Source: Hippophae tibetana
Taxonomy: Eukaryota; Streptophyta; Magnoliopsida; Rosales; Elaeagnaceae
DNA: 64,000 nt
Assembly: GCA_037013495.1 (NCBI GenBank)
Contig: CM072810.1
Coordinates: 21,769,343-21,833,342 of the forward strand
Direction: 5' to 3'
Within the stretch, counting starts at the first letter, position 1. Each line of letters opens with the position of its first letter. The notes under the pieces were generated by a model. The model saw only the letters and a program-made list of their open reading frames with translations. It was not told where the DNA came from and made no database searches. Position numbers and translations under genes: made by a program. Shown piece after piece: positions 46,755 to 58,550 of this stretch.

Positions 46755-49700
46755 GTAATTTGCTTACTTAGAGGATAATTTGCCTTTTGAGAATTTGTTA
46801 GATCAAATGAACAATGTCATGTCCATTATGGTCGTAGTATTTGACCACATAAAGCGAGTGAAAAAATTAGAAGTGTTTTGAATGAAGATAAAAAAAAATA
46901 AGGTTCTAGGATTCATATTTAAGACTATTTTACGATGTTCTTATCGTTAGAGTTAGTGGTTAATTAATTCATTATGTTCTCTTAATGAAATATTTTCCTT
47001 ATAAAGATGAGAAAGAGGTGATTCTGTATTGGTGCTAAAGTCCTTTGTTTTTCAAAAATGGAGTTTTGGATTATAACTAAGAGTCTAATGATGATGAGGA
47101 ATGATAACTGTATTTTATACAGTTATTTTCATTTATTTTATTAATTATAATTGTTATGTTTTTTACATTTTTACTTAATTTTTAATTAATTAAATTAATA
47201 TTTACAATTAGTTTTTAATAAATATATTTTCAAGAAAATTAATGATTTTTTATATAAAAAAGGACTTAATTGCAATTATTAAAAGCTTAAAATTTAATTT
47301 GAATTAAAAGTGGGTGAAATTGTAAATATCAAAAGATTAGAAGTTAATTTGAATTAAATTTGTGGGTCAAAATACAATTAATGAAAGTTGATTTTTCTGC
47401 GCAGGAGAAGGAGGCCACTCACGCCATTTACAACGCCCAACACCCACCGTTTGATAATCCAATCAACGGTCAAGATTTGGCACGTGGAATCCAGACGCGA
47501 CAAAAGAGAGTGGACCCAGTTTTCTTGGACGTACGCTACTCGGCGCCGAGTGGAGCCACCTGCCGTGCAGGTTGGCGTGTATGGTGGGACCCACATGTCA
47601 GTTGTGCAAAATTTTCTCCCGAGGTGCATCTCATCGCTCACGGTTGGATCAAGTTGAACGGTCCAGATTTACACGCGTGGAATCAAGTTGTCGCGCATCG
47701 AACGGCGTGCTCATATCCCGTGCGACGCGGTTCATCGAAGCAGCGTGTGCCCTCGTGTTCGACCCAATACGAAGTTGCCACGTGTTCCCTTAATCTTGCA
47801 GCCAATCATATGGTGACACATGGCATACATTTTGTGAAATCAAAACACAAAAATTTGTGCACACTTTATTCTATCTACGCGTTTAGCTTTTATTATGCTC
47901 AATATTTCTGTCCCCCACATGTATTTTTATAAAAAAATACAAAATAGCTGTCTAGTGGGGATATATTTGGGACCCGAGGAAAGAAGAAGGGTTGTGAGTT
48001 TTTAGTTTTCATTTTTTCTGTTTTTTTCGCTTCAAATTTTTAGTTTCTCTCTACGTGTTGTAGAGAACACGCAGAACCTTTCTTTTAACATTTTTTGTGT
48101 TATTTTCTTAGGAAATAGAGAGAAAGAAGAGAACGAAGAAGAAGGAAAGGGAAGAAATTTATTTTTCATTGAGGAATCGTGAAAGAGTTTCTCCTAATCT
48201 TTTTCTTTTAAATTTTATTTCTCTTAAATGTCTTATTATTGTTGTATTGTAATTTTAATTTTGCTATGAACTAATTTATTGTTTCTAGGGTTGTAGTGTA
48301 GCTTAAATTATGAAACTTGAATTAATTATTTTTGAATGATTTATGGAACGGTTTTAAGTTGTTTATTTTATCTGCGCTTAATGCTTTTAATTATCGGAAG
48401 ATTAATTAATTGATCTGTGACATTTAAATAAACTTGGAAAATGCATTTTTGTGTGTTGCTCGTGATAAAATAATATATATATATATATATAAGGGATAGG
48501 AATATACTTTTATTGTATGTGTAACTATTTGAGAACTTAGAACTTAATAAATTTGATTGAATTTAATTCTTATAGGAATATAGTGAATTATTTTAGCAAG
48601 ATGTGTCTATATGGAGCTCTGAAAAGATATATGAATAAATTAGGAGTTCTTGGTTAACAACTTAAAATACGAGAACATAAATCAAGAGAAAATAAAATGT
48701 TCAAGTGGATTAATTTGGTGAAACTGCAATCCTAGAATTTTCTTACAAACTATTATAAGAATTAGTTGGTCAAATTGCATCAAATTATCGATTGTTTGGA
48801 TAAAATCAGGTTGAAATAATTTTAGTAATTAACGAACACTAGTAACAAATCTCCGTGGGAACGATATTTTACTTATTATATTATTACTTGTGACTGTGTA
48901 TACTTGCACGATTTTATGTTCTCTAAAAGTGACAACAAGGAGATTGTTGGTGTTGGTGATAAAGACAAGTCATTTATTAAGAAGTATTTTTCTAGGCATT
49001 CTTCTCTTGTATTGGAACATCTTGTTGATAGCATTAGGAAACCTACTCCTAGAAACCCAAGTGGAAAGAAGAAGTCATTTTAATTGAAAAAATATGATAA
49101 GTTTTTCCTAACTAAACATAGAAGTTTTCCTAATTTTGATTTCATTGTGGTTGATATTGATGATGTTGTGATGATATATCTGTTGTATTTCTTAGAGTTT
49201 AATTTGATTGGAAAGTTAAAAAAAGCTTTAATTTCTAAAGAAGCTTTGTTGTTAGCCTTTGATTGGGACAATTTTAATAATTATTTCTGAGGTTATTTGG
49301 TATACAATTATCTATTTGAGAGTTTGAATAAAGATTATTTCAAAATGCACCAGTGTGTTCTTGATTTGGATGTTAAGAAAGAAAAAAAGGAAGAATATGA
49401 TGACGGTTTCCTTTAAGCAAGACGATAGAGTTTTTTTTTAGATTCTTGGTCCTAGTTTATCTTTTCAAGTGTGGATTTATGAAGCCATACGTGATATTGG
49501 TCTTTTATATGACACTATGTTGAATGATATGAAATCAATAGTGTTGAGGTGTACTTATTTGTTAGCACAGTTTTAACGCATTCAAACTATTTTTTAGAAA
49601 CCTTATCCAATAATATATTTTCTTTGAGAAATTATTGATTTCAATTACTTTTGATTTTATTGATTGTTATTATACTAATATATTTAAGTACTTACATCTA

Positions 49701-50777
49701 TTTCATTTTTTGAATGTAACAGATTATGTATTGATGTAAAAGTTATATCGATGCTTGACCTTGAACGTAAGTTGTTACAATTATAGATTTTGTTATTATT
49801 TTTACTTATTATCTTAAAATTGTTATTATGTCAATGTATGTATCGACTTACATCTAATATATGTTGTTCTTTTCTTATTTTTAGATGTGTGTTAATACTG
49901 TTTTTTCTTATAAAGGTGCTCCATGTTTCCAAAATCTCCCTTATCATTTTGAAATATCGTATTATAACAAGGTTACCACATTTAAAGCTCTAAAGGTTCC
50001 TTCTCAAGAACAATATGATATTAATGCAAATGTTTTGAAGGAGAGGTTGGATCAGCATAAAAAGTCTCATGAAGAATCTTCACAAGGGAATGTTAAGATG
50101 TCTTCACTTGATATTAATTTTGGTTCATTGTATAAAACGATTTGTCATTATTTTGATCATAAATTAAGCAAGTAGTGATGTTATTTTTATGAGAAAATTA
50201 AGGAACTAAAGTTTTATTTTGATGAGAAGTTGTTTGAGCATGAGTGAGTCATTGATGATATTTTGAAGGTAATTTAGTTATGTAGTTTCATCTTTTATTA
50301 TATGTAACTATTTACATGTTTTTAGAAAATTTGTACAACATTACATTTGTTAACCTTTTGTATTTTATATGTATTTTGCAATCACAATATACTCTTAAGG
50401 CTTTCAGATCAACACCTAATGTTGATCTTACACGTGTTGGCCTTAATAAGAAGGGTGAGTTCATGGAAAGGATGAGTACTATAAAAGAATTAGACAAGTC
50501 ATCTTTTGATATTGGCAATGATTTTAGTTCTTCATAAACCATTTTTTCAACTTCTCGTTCACTTTCTTGTGAACTAAATCTTGAATTGGATATGTACAAT
50601 AAGTTCGATCAACATTTCCAACTATATTATTCTAGCTCAAGGACAAGGTTTGATACTCTTATTTATTCTCCAAAATCAATATGTAATTTTATATGGGGAA
50701 GGAAAAGGAAAATAATTAAACCATAAAGAGCTATTTGTAGTCCATATTACTATCCTTACAAGAACGGTCTTCCTATT
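46755..50777 (+). pseudogene. Broken DUF1985-type (Ulp1-associated, MULE-related) gene
   Basis: Pieces on the plus strand: 46775-46880 (NLPFENLLDQMNNVMSI), 48943-49078 (KKYFSRHSSLVLEHLV), 49084-49290 (MIYLLYFLEFNLIGK, then FDWDNFNNYF), 49463-49489 (FQVWIYEAI), 49885-50175 (YNKVTTFKALKVPSQEQYD) and 50395-50530. The block L-YFLE-LIGK followed by FQVW-YEAI is typical of DUF1985, a plant domain linked to Ulp1 proteases in Mutator-like (Kaonashi-type) elements and their derived genes. Stops and frameshifts lie between pieces, some of which may be introns. A solo LTR (47102-48937) interrupts it, and a copia LTR starts at 50778. No Ulp1 protease part is seen. Confidence 0.5.
47102..48937 (+). mobile_element. 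Solo LTR, family L1 (1,836 bp)
   Basis: It begins TGATAACTGTAT and ends gacaaca like the copy at 7638-9642, and aligns with it throughout. Flanks are AGGAA (47097-47101) and AGGAG (48938-48942), a 5-bp duplication with one change. The GC-richer U3 (47400-47830) gives overlapping open frames of up to 190 codons with no recognisable protein. CACGTG occurs at 47481-47486 and 47779-47784. It is inserted in the DUF1985-type gene. Confidence 0.85.
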
Positions 50778-52084
50778 TGTAAGGTATATAAGTGTCGGTA
50801 ATATTCGTGAACAAAACATCCAAATATAATCTTAGTTTCTAGAGGAGTATTTCAACAATATTTTTAAGCCAAAGAACCTATCGAGCTCTAACAAACACAT
50901 CTTAGGTATATATTTGTTCCTATACATATTAGATTTCATATTAGACACATAGAAAGTTTTTGCATATAAGTCACTTGATTGATCAAGACATATTTATATC
51001 GATTTAGGTGGTAGATCAGTAAAAAATCAATCTACCTTGATTAAAAAATCCATGAATTAATTTTCAATTGAGATAGATTGATCGGGGGTTTAATGTTTGA
51101 TAGATCGACCACTAGATTGATCAAAAATTGAGTAAATCAATCAACCTATTTTAGAATTTATTTTTTATTACCGTAGATCGATTGAGGATTGGTTAGATCG
51201 ATTGACCTTTTTGGTTCCATCGATCAAGCTTTACTTAGATCAATCGAGTGGCCAAGTTTTAAACTTTAACCTAATATTTACTCGAGTTAAATATTTCAAT
51301 TACTATTTTGTCCCTATTATTTACTGCTCTATAAATTATTTAATTGATATAATTGTAAATGAACTTTAATTTAACATTATATCTTTAATCTTTTCTATAT
51401 AAAGAACTTAATGCTCCATATTTTATTCAACCATAATTGAATCAACTTTTTCATTCTAAGCTTTCTCTTTAAATCTGTTTGGACAAAACTATTATATTAG
51501 GCCATTTTCATTAGTTAATTTATCAAACATTTTATAGTTGTGTTTGATTTATTAACATGCCTACAATATTTGAGTTATTGTGCTTAAACATTTGTTCTAG
51601 TGTTGCTAGTGATTTTGATTTATCTTTTATTCTATGAAATCATCTAGCTAGGGTTTGTCATTGTTTAATCCACTCTAAGATACACATTGTACTTGTGTTT
51701 TTGTGTTGACTTTTTAGGTGCCAATTGAACAAGTTCGATAACTAGCGTGACTTGAGTTTCAAAACGTTGGTATGAATCTAAACACATTTCTTGTAGAAAC
51801 TGTGAAAAAAAGTATAGGATTGTAAGAAATTCCTTGAGGGCATTACCTTGATGGGTATTTTGAGTCCTAGCTTTGTAATTAAGCATATTTTCTTAGTGGA
51901 TAGTTTGGTGGTCCGATGGACTAGTGGTTTTCCTCTTAGGTCATTTTTGTGGTATCTTGTGTGTTATTTTATTTACATGTGATTGCATGTCTAGTTGTCT
52001 ATAAAAAATTTAATTTGTCATTTTTTGCTATTTATCTATTCAACCTCTCTAATTAATTAGATCTGTAATTAGATAAACTTTTAA
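50778..52084 (+). repeat. 5' LTR of a second copia L5 element
   Basis: It starts TGTAAGGTATATAAG and aligns to 21560 and 27393. GATC-rich words recur at 50975-51255. It ends just before the primer site at 52086. Confidence 0.85.
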
Positions 52085-52085
52085 T

Positions 52086-52097
52086 TGGTATCATAGT
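52086..52097 (+). other. Primer binding site, initiator tRNA-Met type
   Basis: TGGTATCATAGT matches the canonical TGGTATCAGAGC with two changes and sits directly after the LTR. Confidence 0.7.
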
Positions 52098-52136
52098 AGG
52101 TCATTAAATTTACTTAATGTTTTCCTAGGAGCTTGT

Positions 52137-53157
52137 TATGGATCATATAAGAGAGGGTTCTTCTATAACCCATACACCTTACTTTGATGGGTCTAATTAT
52201 CCATATTGGAAGGCTTGTATGAGAGAATTTATACGATCTATAGATGAGAGTGTCTAGAAATTTATGCTTTATGGTTGGGAACCAACTATGGTTACCAAAA
52301 ATAATGTGGTAACTCCCAAGTCTAGGAAATATTGGACCATTGAAGATAAAACTGGTAGTAACTAGAATCAGAAAGGTATTAATGCTATCTTTAGTGCTAT
52401 GTTTGCTGATAAGTTTCATCGTATTTCTCATGTTGATACTACTAAACATACTTGGAATATTTTAGAGGTTGCACATGAGGGAACTATACAAGTTAAATGG
52501 ACTAAATTTCACATGTTTTATACTCAATTTAAAAATCTCAAGATGAAAGAAGATGAAACCTTTTCTAAATTATATGCTAAATTAGGTGATATTGCTAATT
52601 CTTCTTCTTATCTTTGTGAGAAAATTGAGGAAATTAGATTGGTTAGGAAAATACTATGCTCTTTATCAAATAACTTACACACAAAAGTCACCACAATAGA
52701 TGAAAGCAAATATGTTGACACCATTAAAATTTAGGAGCTAGTTAGCTCACTTCTCACTATTGATATGAGCTTTCGAACTCCTACAAAGAACAAAGGTTTT
52801 ACTATCAAAGAAACAATGATTGAGGATTGTGACAATGATGATGAAGAACTAGCATGCATAGCCAAAATATTGAAGAAAATCTTTAACAAAAAGAATCCTC
52901 AAAGTAAAGGACAATTAAGTCATCAAAAGGATCAAAATTTGAAAGAACTCAAATATATGAGTTCCAAAGATAAGAGATCTAAACCCACTGAACTTCAATG
53001 TTTTGAATGTATGGGTTATGTTTACTTTACAACTAAATGTGCAATTATGAAAAAAACTAGAAGAGCTCTTAATGCTACACTTAGTGAGATAGTGACAATG
53101 GAATTCCAATTGAATCAAAAAACAATGATACCAACTTTATGTCATTTACTACAATAA
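52137..53157 (+). pseudogene. Copia gag of the second L5 element
   Basis: From ATG at 52137 the reading starts MDHIREGSSITHTPYFDGSN and YPYWKACMREF, the standard start of copia Gag (DUF4219), then FHMFYTQFKNLKMKEDETFS and IRLVRKILCSLSNNLHTKV (UBN2). The zinc knuckle near 53000-53030 reads CFECMGYVYFTTKC with H replaced. Stops occur at about 52255, 52363 and 52732. No protease, integrase or RT follows; instead the sequence runs into a minus-strand gag. Confidence 0.8.
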
Positions 53158-53197
53158 TTGGTGCACACTCTAGTAAGTCTAACATTGATTCAAAAAA

Positions 53198-55100
53198 TTA
53201 GGAAAGTGACTTTGAATTCTTACTTATCCAATTAAATAAATGCATTGGTACATGAAAAAGAAAAAAAAACTTGATTTGTTTAAGTATTTTAATAGTGACA
53301 ATGGAATTAGCAGAATTTTTATTCATCTCATAATAGGATGTCACATGCATATATGGATGATGATAGTGAGCCCTATAAGTAGAAGCATGGAAATAATTAT
53401 TAAATTTATGAGCATGTATAAAAAATCTACACTTGGACCTAATGTGACATTTCCTACCACAATGATGACATATATGCATTAACTAACAATATTTTGTTCC
53501 ATAGGTGTAATAGTTCTTTATACATACTAGGTAACTGTAGGTGTAGAGCTAGAAGGCCTCACAAATATGGTTTTTGATATTGAAGGCATAGAGCTCTCAT
53601 CCTTATCACCAAGGCCATATGTATTACATGAAGAAGAAGGATTATAGGGTGTTACAAACTGATTTGTTTTTGAAAATGATGGCGTAGAGTGCTCATCTAC
53701 ATAATATACCTATCTCTTGTCTCCAAAAAGTTTTCCATAGTCAAAAACATTTTTAGCCTTTGAATTCCAATGCCTAACCTGTTTACTACCTCCTTAGATT
53801 GTTCAAGTTCCTACATCAGATTCTTGTTTTCCTATTTTGGACCTACAAGACTTGAATTCAGATAATTAATACATTTAGACAATTCAAGTTTTTCTTTTTC
53901 TAGAATTAAGGAATTTGTTTCATAGGATTTTGGTTTATAATTCAATTTAGTTACTTGTCAAGTAAGTGATCTTTTTCTTTCTTATATCCTACTAAATTTA
54001 TAAATAATGCATCAAGGCTATTAGGATTAAATTTGTTCAATAGAAATTTATAGTCACTTTTCTCACCATCTAAATCAAAATTAGACTTATTAAAGTTTCC
54101 ATTAGTTGTTGAAGTAAATGCTAGAAAGTTACTATAACTATATTATGAATCAATTGAATTGTTGTTATCACTTTCAAAATCAATAATTGCAGCATTGAAG
54201 GCTCTTCAGATTTTTTCTTCTTGTTGGCACAATTAGCTACAAAAGACCATAAACCATAAATTGAGGTATAATAGGTTTAGATTTATTACCTTTAGAACTC
54301 ATAGAATTGAGTTCTCTTATATTACGATCCTTTGGGTGACTTAATTGTCCTTTACATTATGGATTCTTTATGTTGATGATTTTCATTAATCTTTTGGCTA
54401 TAAGTACCCATTATTTATCATTATTGTTACCATCTTCAGTTATAAAGTTTTGAAAGAAACACATTTGTTTTTTGTAGGATTTCAAAAGCTCATATCAAGG
54501 ATGAGAAGTAAGCCAGCTAGTTCCTTGACTTTTATGGTGGCTACATATTTTCTTTCATCTATGGTGGGGACATTTGCATGAAAAAGATCTAGTAATGAAT
54601 AGAAATCTTTTAGACCAACATGAATTTCTATATTTTCTTACCAAGATTAGTAGATGAGTTAGCAATATCACATAATTTAATGTAACTTTGAGAAAAGTAT
54701 CATCTTCTTTCATCTTAAGGTTTTCCAATTGAGTACCAAGCATGTGAATTTTAGTTTATTTATCTTGTGTGATACTCTTATGGGAAACCTTTAGAGTATC
54801 CCAACCATACTTGGCAGTAACAACATCATATGTACAATGAAATTCATTAGAAGACACAACACTAAAGATAGCATTAATAGCATTCTGATTCAAGTTAGTT
54901 CCAGTTTTATCTTCAATGATCCATTAATTCCTAGGTTTAAGAATGAATACATTATCTTTGGTAACTGTAGGTAGTTTATAACTATAAATATCAGAGTTCT
55001 AAGCACTATCATCTATAGAATGTAGAAAGGATCTCATAATGAGCCTTCTAGTAGGGATAGCTAGATCCATCAAAGAAGGGAGCATGATTTGTATATGAAC
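53198..55100 (-). pseudogene. Copia gag of an oppositely oriented L5 element
   Basis: On the minus strand the order is a capsid start near 55090, NQNAINAIFSVV near 54890, MLGTQLENLKMKEDDTF at 54743, then KGQLSHPKDR and LNSMSSKGNKSKP near 54330, and finally the zinc knuckle CHHCGRKCHIRSKCRFF at about 53475. It is a diverged relative of the plus-strand gag (shared KGQLSH and MSSK phrases). Stops are frequent. Confidence 0.75.
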
Positions 55101-55171
55101 CCTATCTCAAATGATGCATAATAAGATCTTAGGTATACACTAAGTATATCCAGTGAAATATTTCAATACTA

Positions 55172-56200
55172 ATTGAAAGTCCTTTAGGTATGGATCTTAA
55201 CTAGAATGGGTGAACAAGTAATAAAATAAAATATGCCAAATTAAAATTTTACAGAAGGCCAGACATGCAATTGTATGTATATAAACTAATGTGAATATAA
55301 ATAAAGATTGACACATGATATATTTAGGTGGAAACAACCTAGGACACAACAATAAATTAAGAGAAAAACAATTGGTCCACCATACCACCTAACCATCCAT
55401 TATGAAAATATGTTCAATTACAAGGCTAGGACTCAAAATACCCATCACAAATAATTCCCACAAGTAACCTACTTACAAGCCTCTAATTTATTTCATAGTC
55501 TTCACAAGCAAGGTTTTTGTTTATGGTTTAACGTTCTGATAAACTTGAGTCATACGAGTTATCAAACCTATCCATCTGGCACCTGAAAATTTAGCACACA
55601 AATATAATTGAAAGGTGTATCATAAGGTAGATTAAACAATGAAAAATCCTAGCTAGATGATTTAATAAAATAACATATGAAACCAAAATCACTAGTAAAC
55701 CCTAGAAAAAATGAATAAGCACATGATCACATATAATGTAAACATGTTAATTAATCAAACACAACTACAAAATATTTAATAGATTAATTGAAGAAAGAAG
55801 CTTAATAGAATATGATTTTTAAAAATAGATTTAGAGAGAGAGCATAAGTTGCAAAAGTTGATGCAATTGTGGTTAAAGATTTAGTGTGCATTAGGTTTGT
55901 TGAAATAGAAATTTTTGAAGCCCTAGGTCAAAGGTTAATCGATCGAAACCTTTTTCAATTGATCCAAGAAATTATTAAAAGATGATAGATCAATTTAAAT
56001 AAATTCAATCGATCCAGGCTATAAAAAAGAAAAAAAAACACAAGACATAGTAGATCGAATGTGATCGATTCTCAAAAAATCCAATCCTCGATCGATCGAA
56101 CCAAAAACTTCGATCGATCTACCCTATATTTGATAGGACTTAAATCATAGTAGATGGATACTTGATTGATCCAAATTTTTGATCTATTGATATGAACTTG
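55172..56200 (-). repeat. LTR of the oppositely oriented L5 element, U3 end missing
   Basis: It is the reverse complement of the L5 LTR: catccattatgaaaatatg, caaggctaggactcaaaata, ccatctggcacctg, and GATC words at 55930-56170. The primer-side end near 55172 resembles the complement of the plus-strand LTR end. Homology stops near 56200, about 200 bp short of the LTR start. Confidence 0.75.
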
Positions 56201-56741
56201 AATGTGGTTCCTAGGAATCAAATTGCAGAGACTAGCTTGTGAACTTAATTTTGAGCCTATAGTATTTCATTTTGAGCAAGAATTATTCTTTTACTCTTTT
56301 AAATACCTTCACTATGATTCTAAATTTTTAGATAATCTCTATAGGTTTTTCATTAAATGTTAGGATTTTAAACAATCAAATGAAGTCCTGTTTACTTATT
56401 TTACTCTCATTGATTAAGTAACTTGACTAGGATTTGTAAGTGTGTGCTTATCTTTATTTCATGCTTAACTTTTAGTACAAAATGGTACATATGGGGTTCC
56501 CTTAGAAAAATAATCTATAATAGCCATTCACCATAAATATATATATACATTGGTATGTTCCATTTCTCAAAAAAAAAATAGTATAAATAAAAACTATGAC
56601 CCTATAATCTTGAAAGTATTGATATGATTTTTGCCAAATTAATAGTAGAAAATCATCCCTTGAAGTCAAATTCATTTTCATTCATATATAGGCACATACT
56701 TGATATTGCTTACTTAATGAGTTTGAATGAAGTATGATATG
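56201..56741. other. No gene seen
   Basis: AT-rich sequence with a short AT tract (about 56538-56551) and no recognisable protein or repeat. Confidence 0.4.
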
Positions 56742-57952
56742 TGTAAGTCTTGTTGTACTCTTGCTTGTATGTTGGCTTCCCATGTGCAAAACACGGTGTC
56801 TGTTATATTTTGCTCAGTGTTATGTCATCCTCTATATAAGGTTGGTTACTATAGATTAGTAATACACACACATATAGTTAGGAACATTTTGTATGCGAGC
56901 ATGCTTACACACACCATGGGGTTGGTTTTTGTAGTGTGCATGCTAGGTAGAGTTTTGGTTTTTAATGAGCCAGTGTGAGAGTGAGTTGACATTGCAACTT
57001 GTGTTTTTAGTTCGTTTTAGGTATGGGTATTTATGAAAAATACACAATAATTTTTGGAATGAAAAAATGTGACTCTTTATCACCTCACCACCATTCTTGG
57101 CAAGGTGGCTGGCGAGGTGGTAAATTCATATTCAATAAATACCTGCCATTTCTTCTTATTTTGTATCTATAAAATGTAGTGGAGCTTTGTCAAATTGACA
57201 TCTCATTTTTTTGTTTCCAGATCACTAATACCTCAAGTGTTATTTAGTATTAATGATTTGTGATAGTTTGAGCAAAACCATGCTTTTGAGGAGAGAGTAC
57301 TCGAGATAAGGTTTACGGGTGGGTTTTATGTGTGAGCTAGGTGTTGACTATTAATTTCCTTTATACCGAAGTTTCTTGTTTGAGAAGCTTGTGTGGTTGT
57401 AAGCCGTGTGTCAGCTAGTGGTTACATTGGTGCAACATTTTCTTATTCAATTTATGCATTAATGATCTTTGGTTGTTAATTACACCACTTTGGGTGGTGT
57501 AGGATTTGGATGAGAGTATGATTCGTGTTGAATTGGATCATTAAGGAAGCAACAAGTAAGAGTTGTGATAGGCAGTTAGGATAGAGGTCCTAACTGATAA
57601 AGGTAATAGTGATTTTATTTCTTTCATAGTTATAACTGATTTATTATTTAGTGGATTTTTTACTGCTAAGTGATTTCCATAAGAAACCCAAGGATGTTAC
57701 CATACTGATAGGGTTTCTATATGAGTTTACCACATTATATTTATTATTATGCATGATTTGTTATTATGTTGGTATAATTTGAGTTTTTATTATGTATATT
57801 CCATCATACTAGATTTAAACTTTGATTAGAAAGCTTATTTGTTTTGCATAGTTGCATACTTTCTTTCTTTTCCTTGTAGGATGCATATATCTTTCTAATT
57901 ATTACTTATGCTTTTTTATCATGCATTTTTGGTATGAGTCTCTAAGGTGTCT

Positions 57953-57957
57953 GTATC
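57953..57957 (+). repeat. Target-site duplication GTATC (left)
   Basis: It is repeated at 59835-59839, on the other side of the solo LTR. Confidence 0.85.
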
Positions 57958-58310
57958 TGATGAGTGCTCAAAAAGCACTAAAATAACCATGATTTTATGC
58001 ACATTAATTGATTAAAAATATATATATTTATATCTTTTATCATATATTTATATAAATTTGTCTTTTTCGGAATCACGGGTATTTTTATTGTTTTTCAGGT
58101 ATTTTGGCTTAAAAACGCAACTTAAAAACTCAAAGAGGAATACTAGAAGCAATACATCACAAATATATTAATAAATAAATGCGGAAAGATCGACAAATAT
58201 GGAAAAATTGGACAAAATGGGTCAAAAATGTCAAAAAAGAGAAAAACGCGCTGCCGCGCCGCCCGACCGCCGCGCCCCAGTGCCCATCTCCGCCCCAAGC
58301 AGCAGCGCGC

Positions 58311-58440
58311 GTACTGTTCATCCGCGCGTACTGTTCATCCGCGTGTACTGTTCATCCGCGCGCACTGTTCATCCGTGGTACTGTGCAGACTCGGCACTGT
58401 TCATCCCCGGTACTGTTCATACCCGGTACTGTGCAGCCGC
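58311..58440 (+). repeat. GC-rich tandem array, 8 units of 16-17 bp
   Basis: Units of the type gtactgttcatccgcgc follow one another at 58311, 58328, 58345, 58362, 58378, 58394, 58410 and 58426, with two units reading actgtgcag instead of actgttcat. It lies upstream of the TATA box within U3, where tandem enhancer-like repeats are often found in plant LTRs. Confidence 0.85.
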
Positions 58441-58449
58441 CCCATGTCA

Positions 58450-58476
58450 TGCTGACGTCATCAAATGACGTCAGCA
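58450..58476 (+). promoter_or_regulatory. Perfect 12-bp palindrome with two TGACGTCA boxes
   Basis: TGCTGACGTCAT, a CAA spacer, and ATGACGTCAGCA form a perfect inverted repeat. Each arm holds TGACGTCA, the core recognised by bZIP/CREB-type factors (TGA and C-box binders in plants). It lies about 67 bp upstream of the TATA box. Confidence 0.7.
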
Positions 58477-58542
58477 ATCAATAATCCGCGTTTTTACATT
58501 TTTTTAACATTTTTTTCTCTATTTTTTCTCTCCATCCTCACC

Positions 58543-58550
58543 TATAAATA
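58543..58550 (+). promoter_or_regulatory. TATA box of LTR L7
   Basis: TATAAATA is followed by a C/T-rich stretch, in the right place for the U3/R boundary downstream of the array and palindrome. Confidence 0.6.

Noticed and set aside
47360-47932. 190-codon open frame with overlapping frames on both strands
   Set aside because: It lies wholly in the GC-richer U3 of solo LTR L1. No known domain is visible and the other copy does not keep the frame.
58179-58484. Three overlapping frames with repeated HPR/LFIR/CSSA peptides
   Set aside because: They are translations of the 16-17-bp GC-rich tandem array in solo LTR L7.
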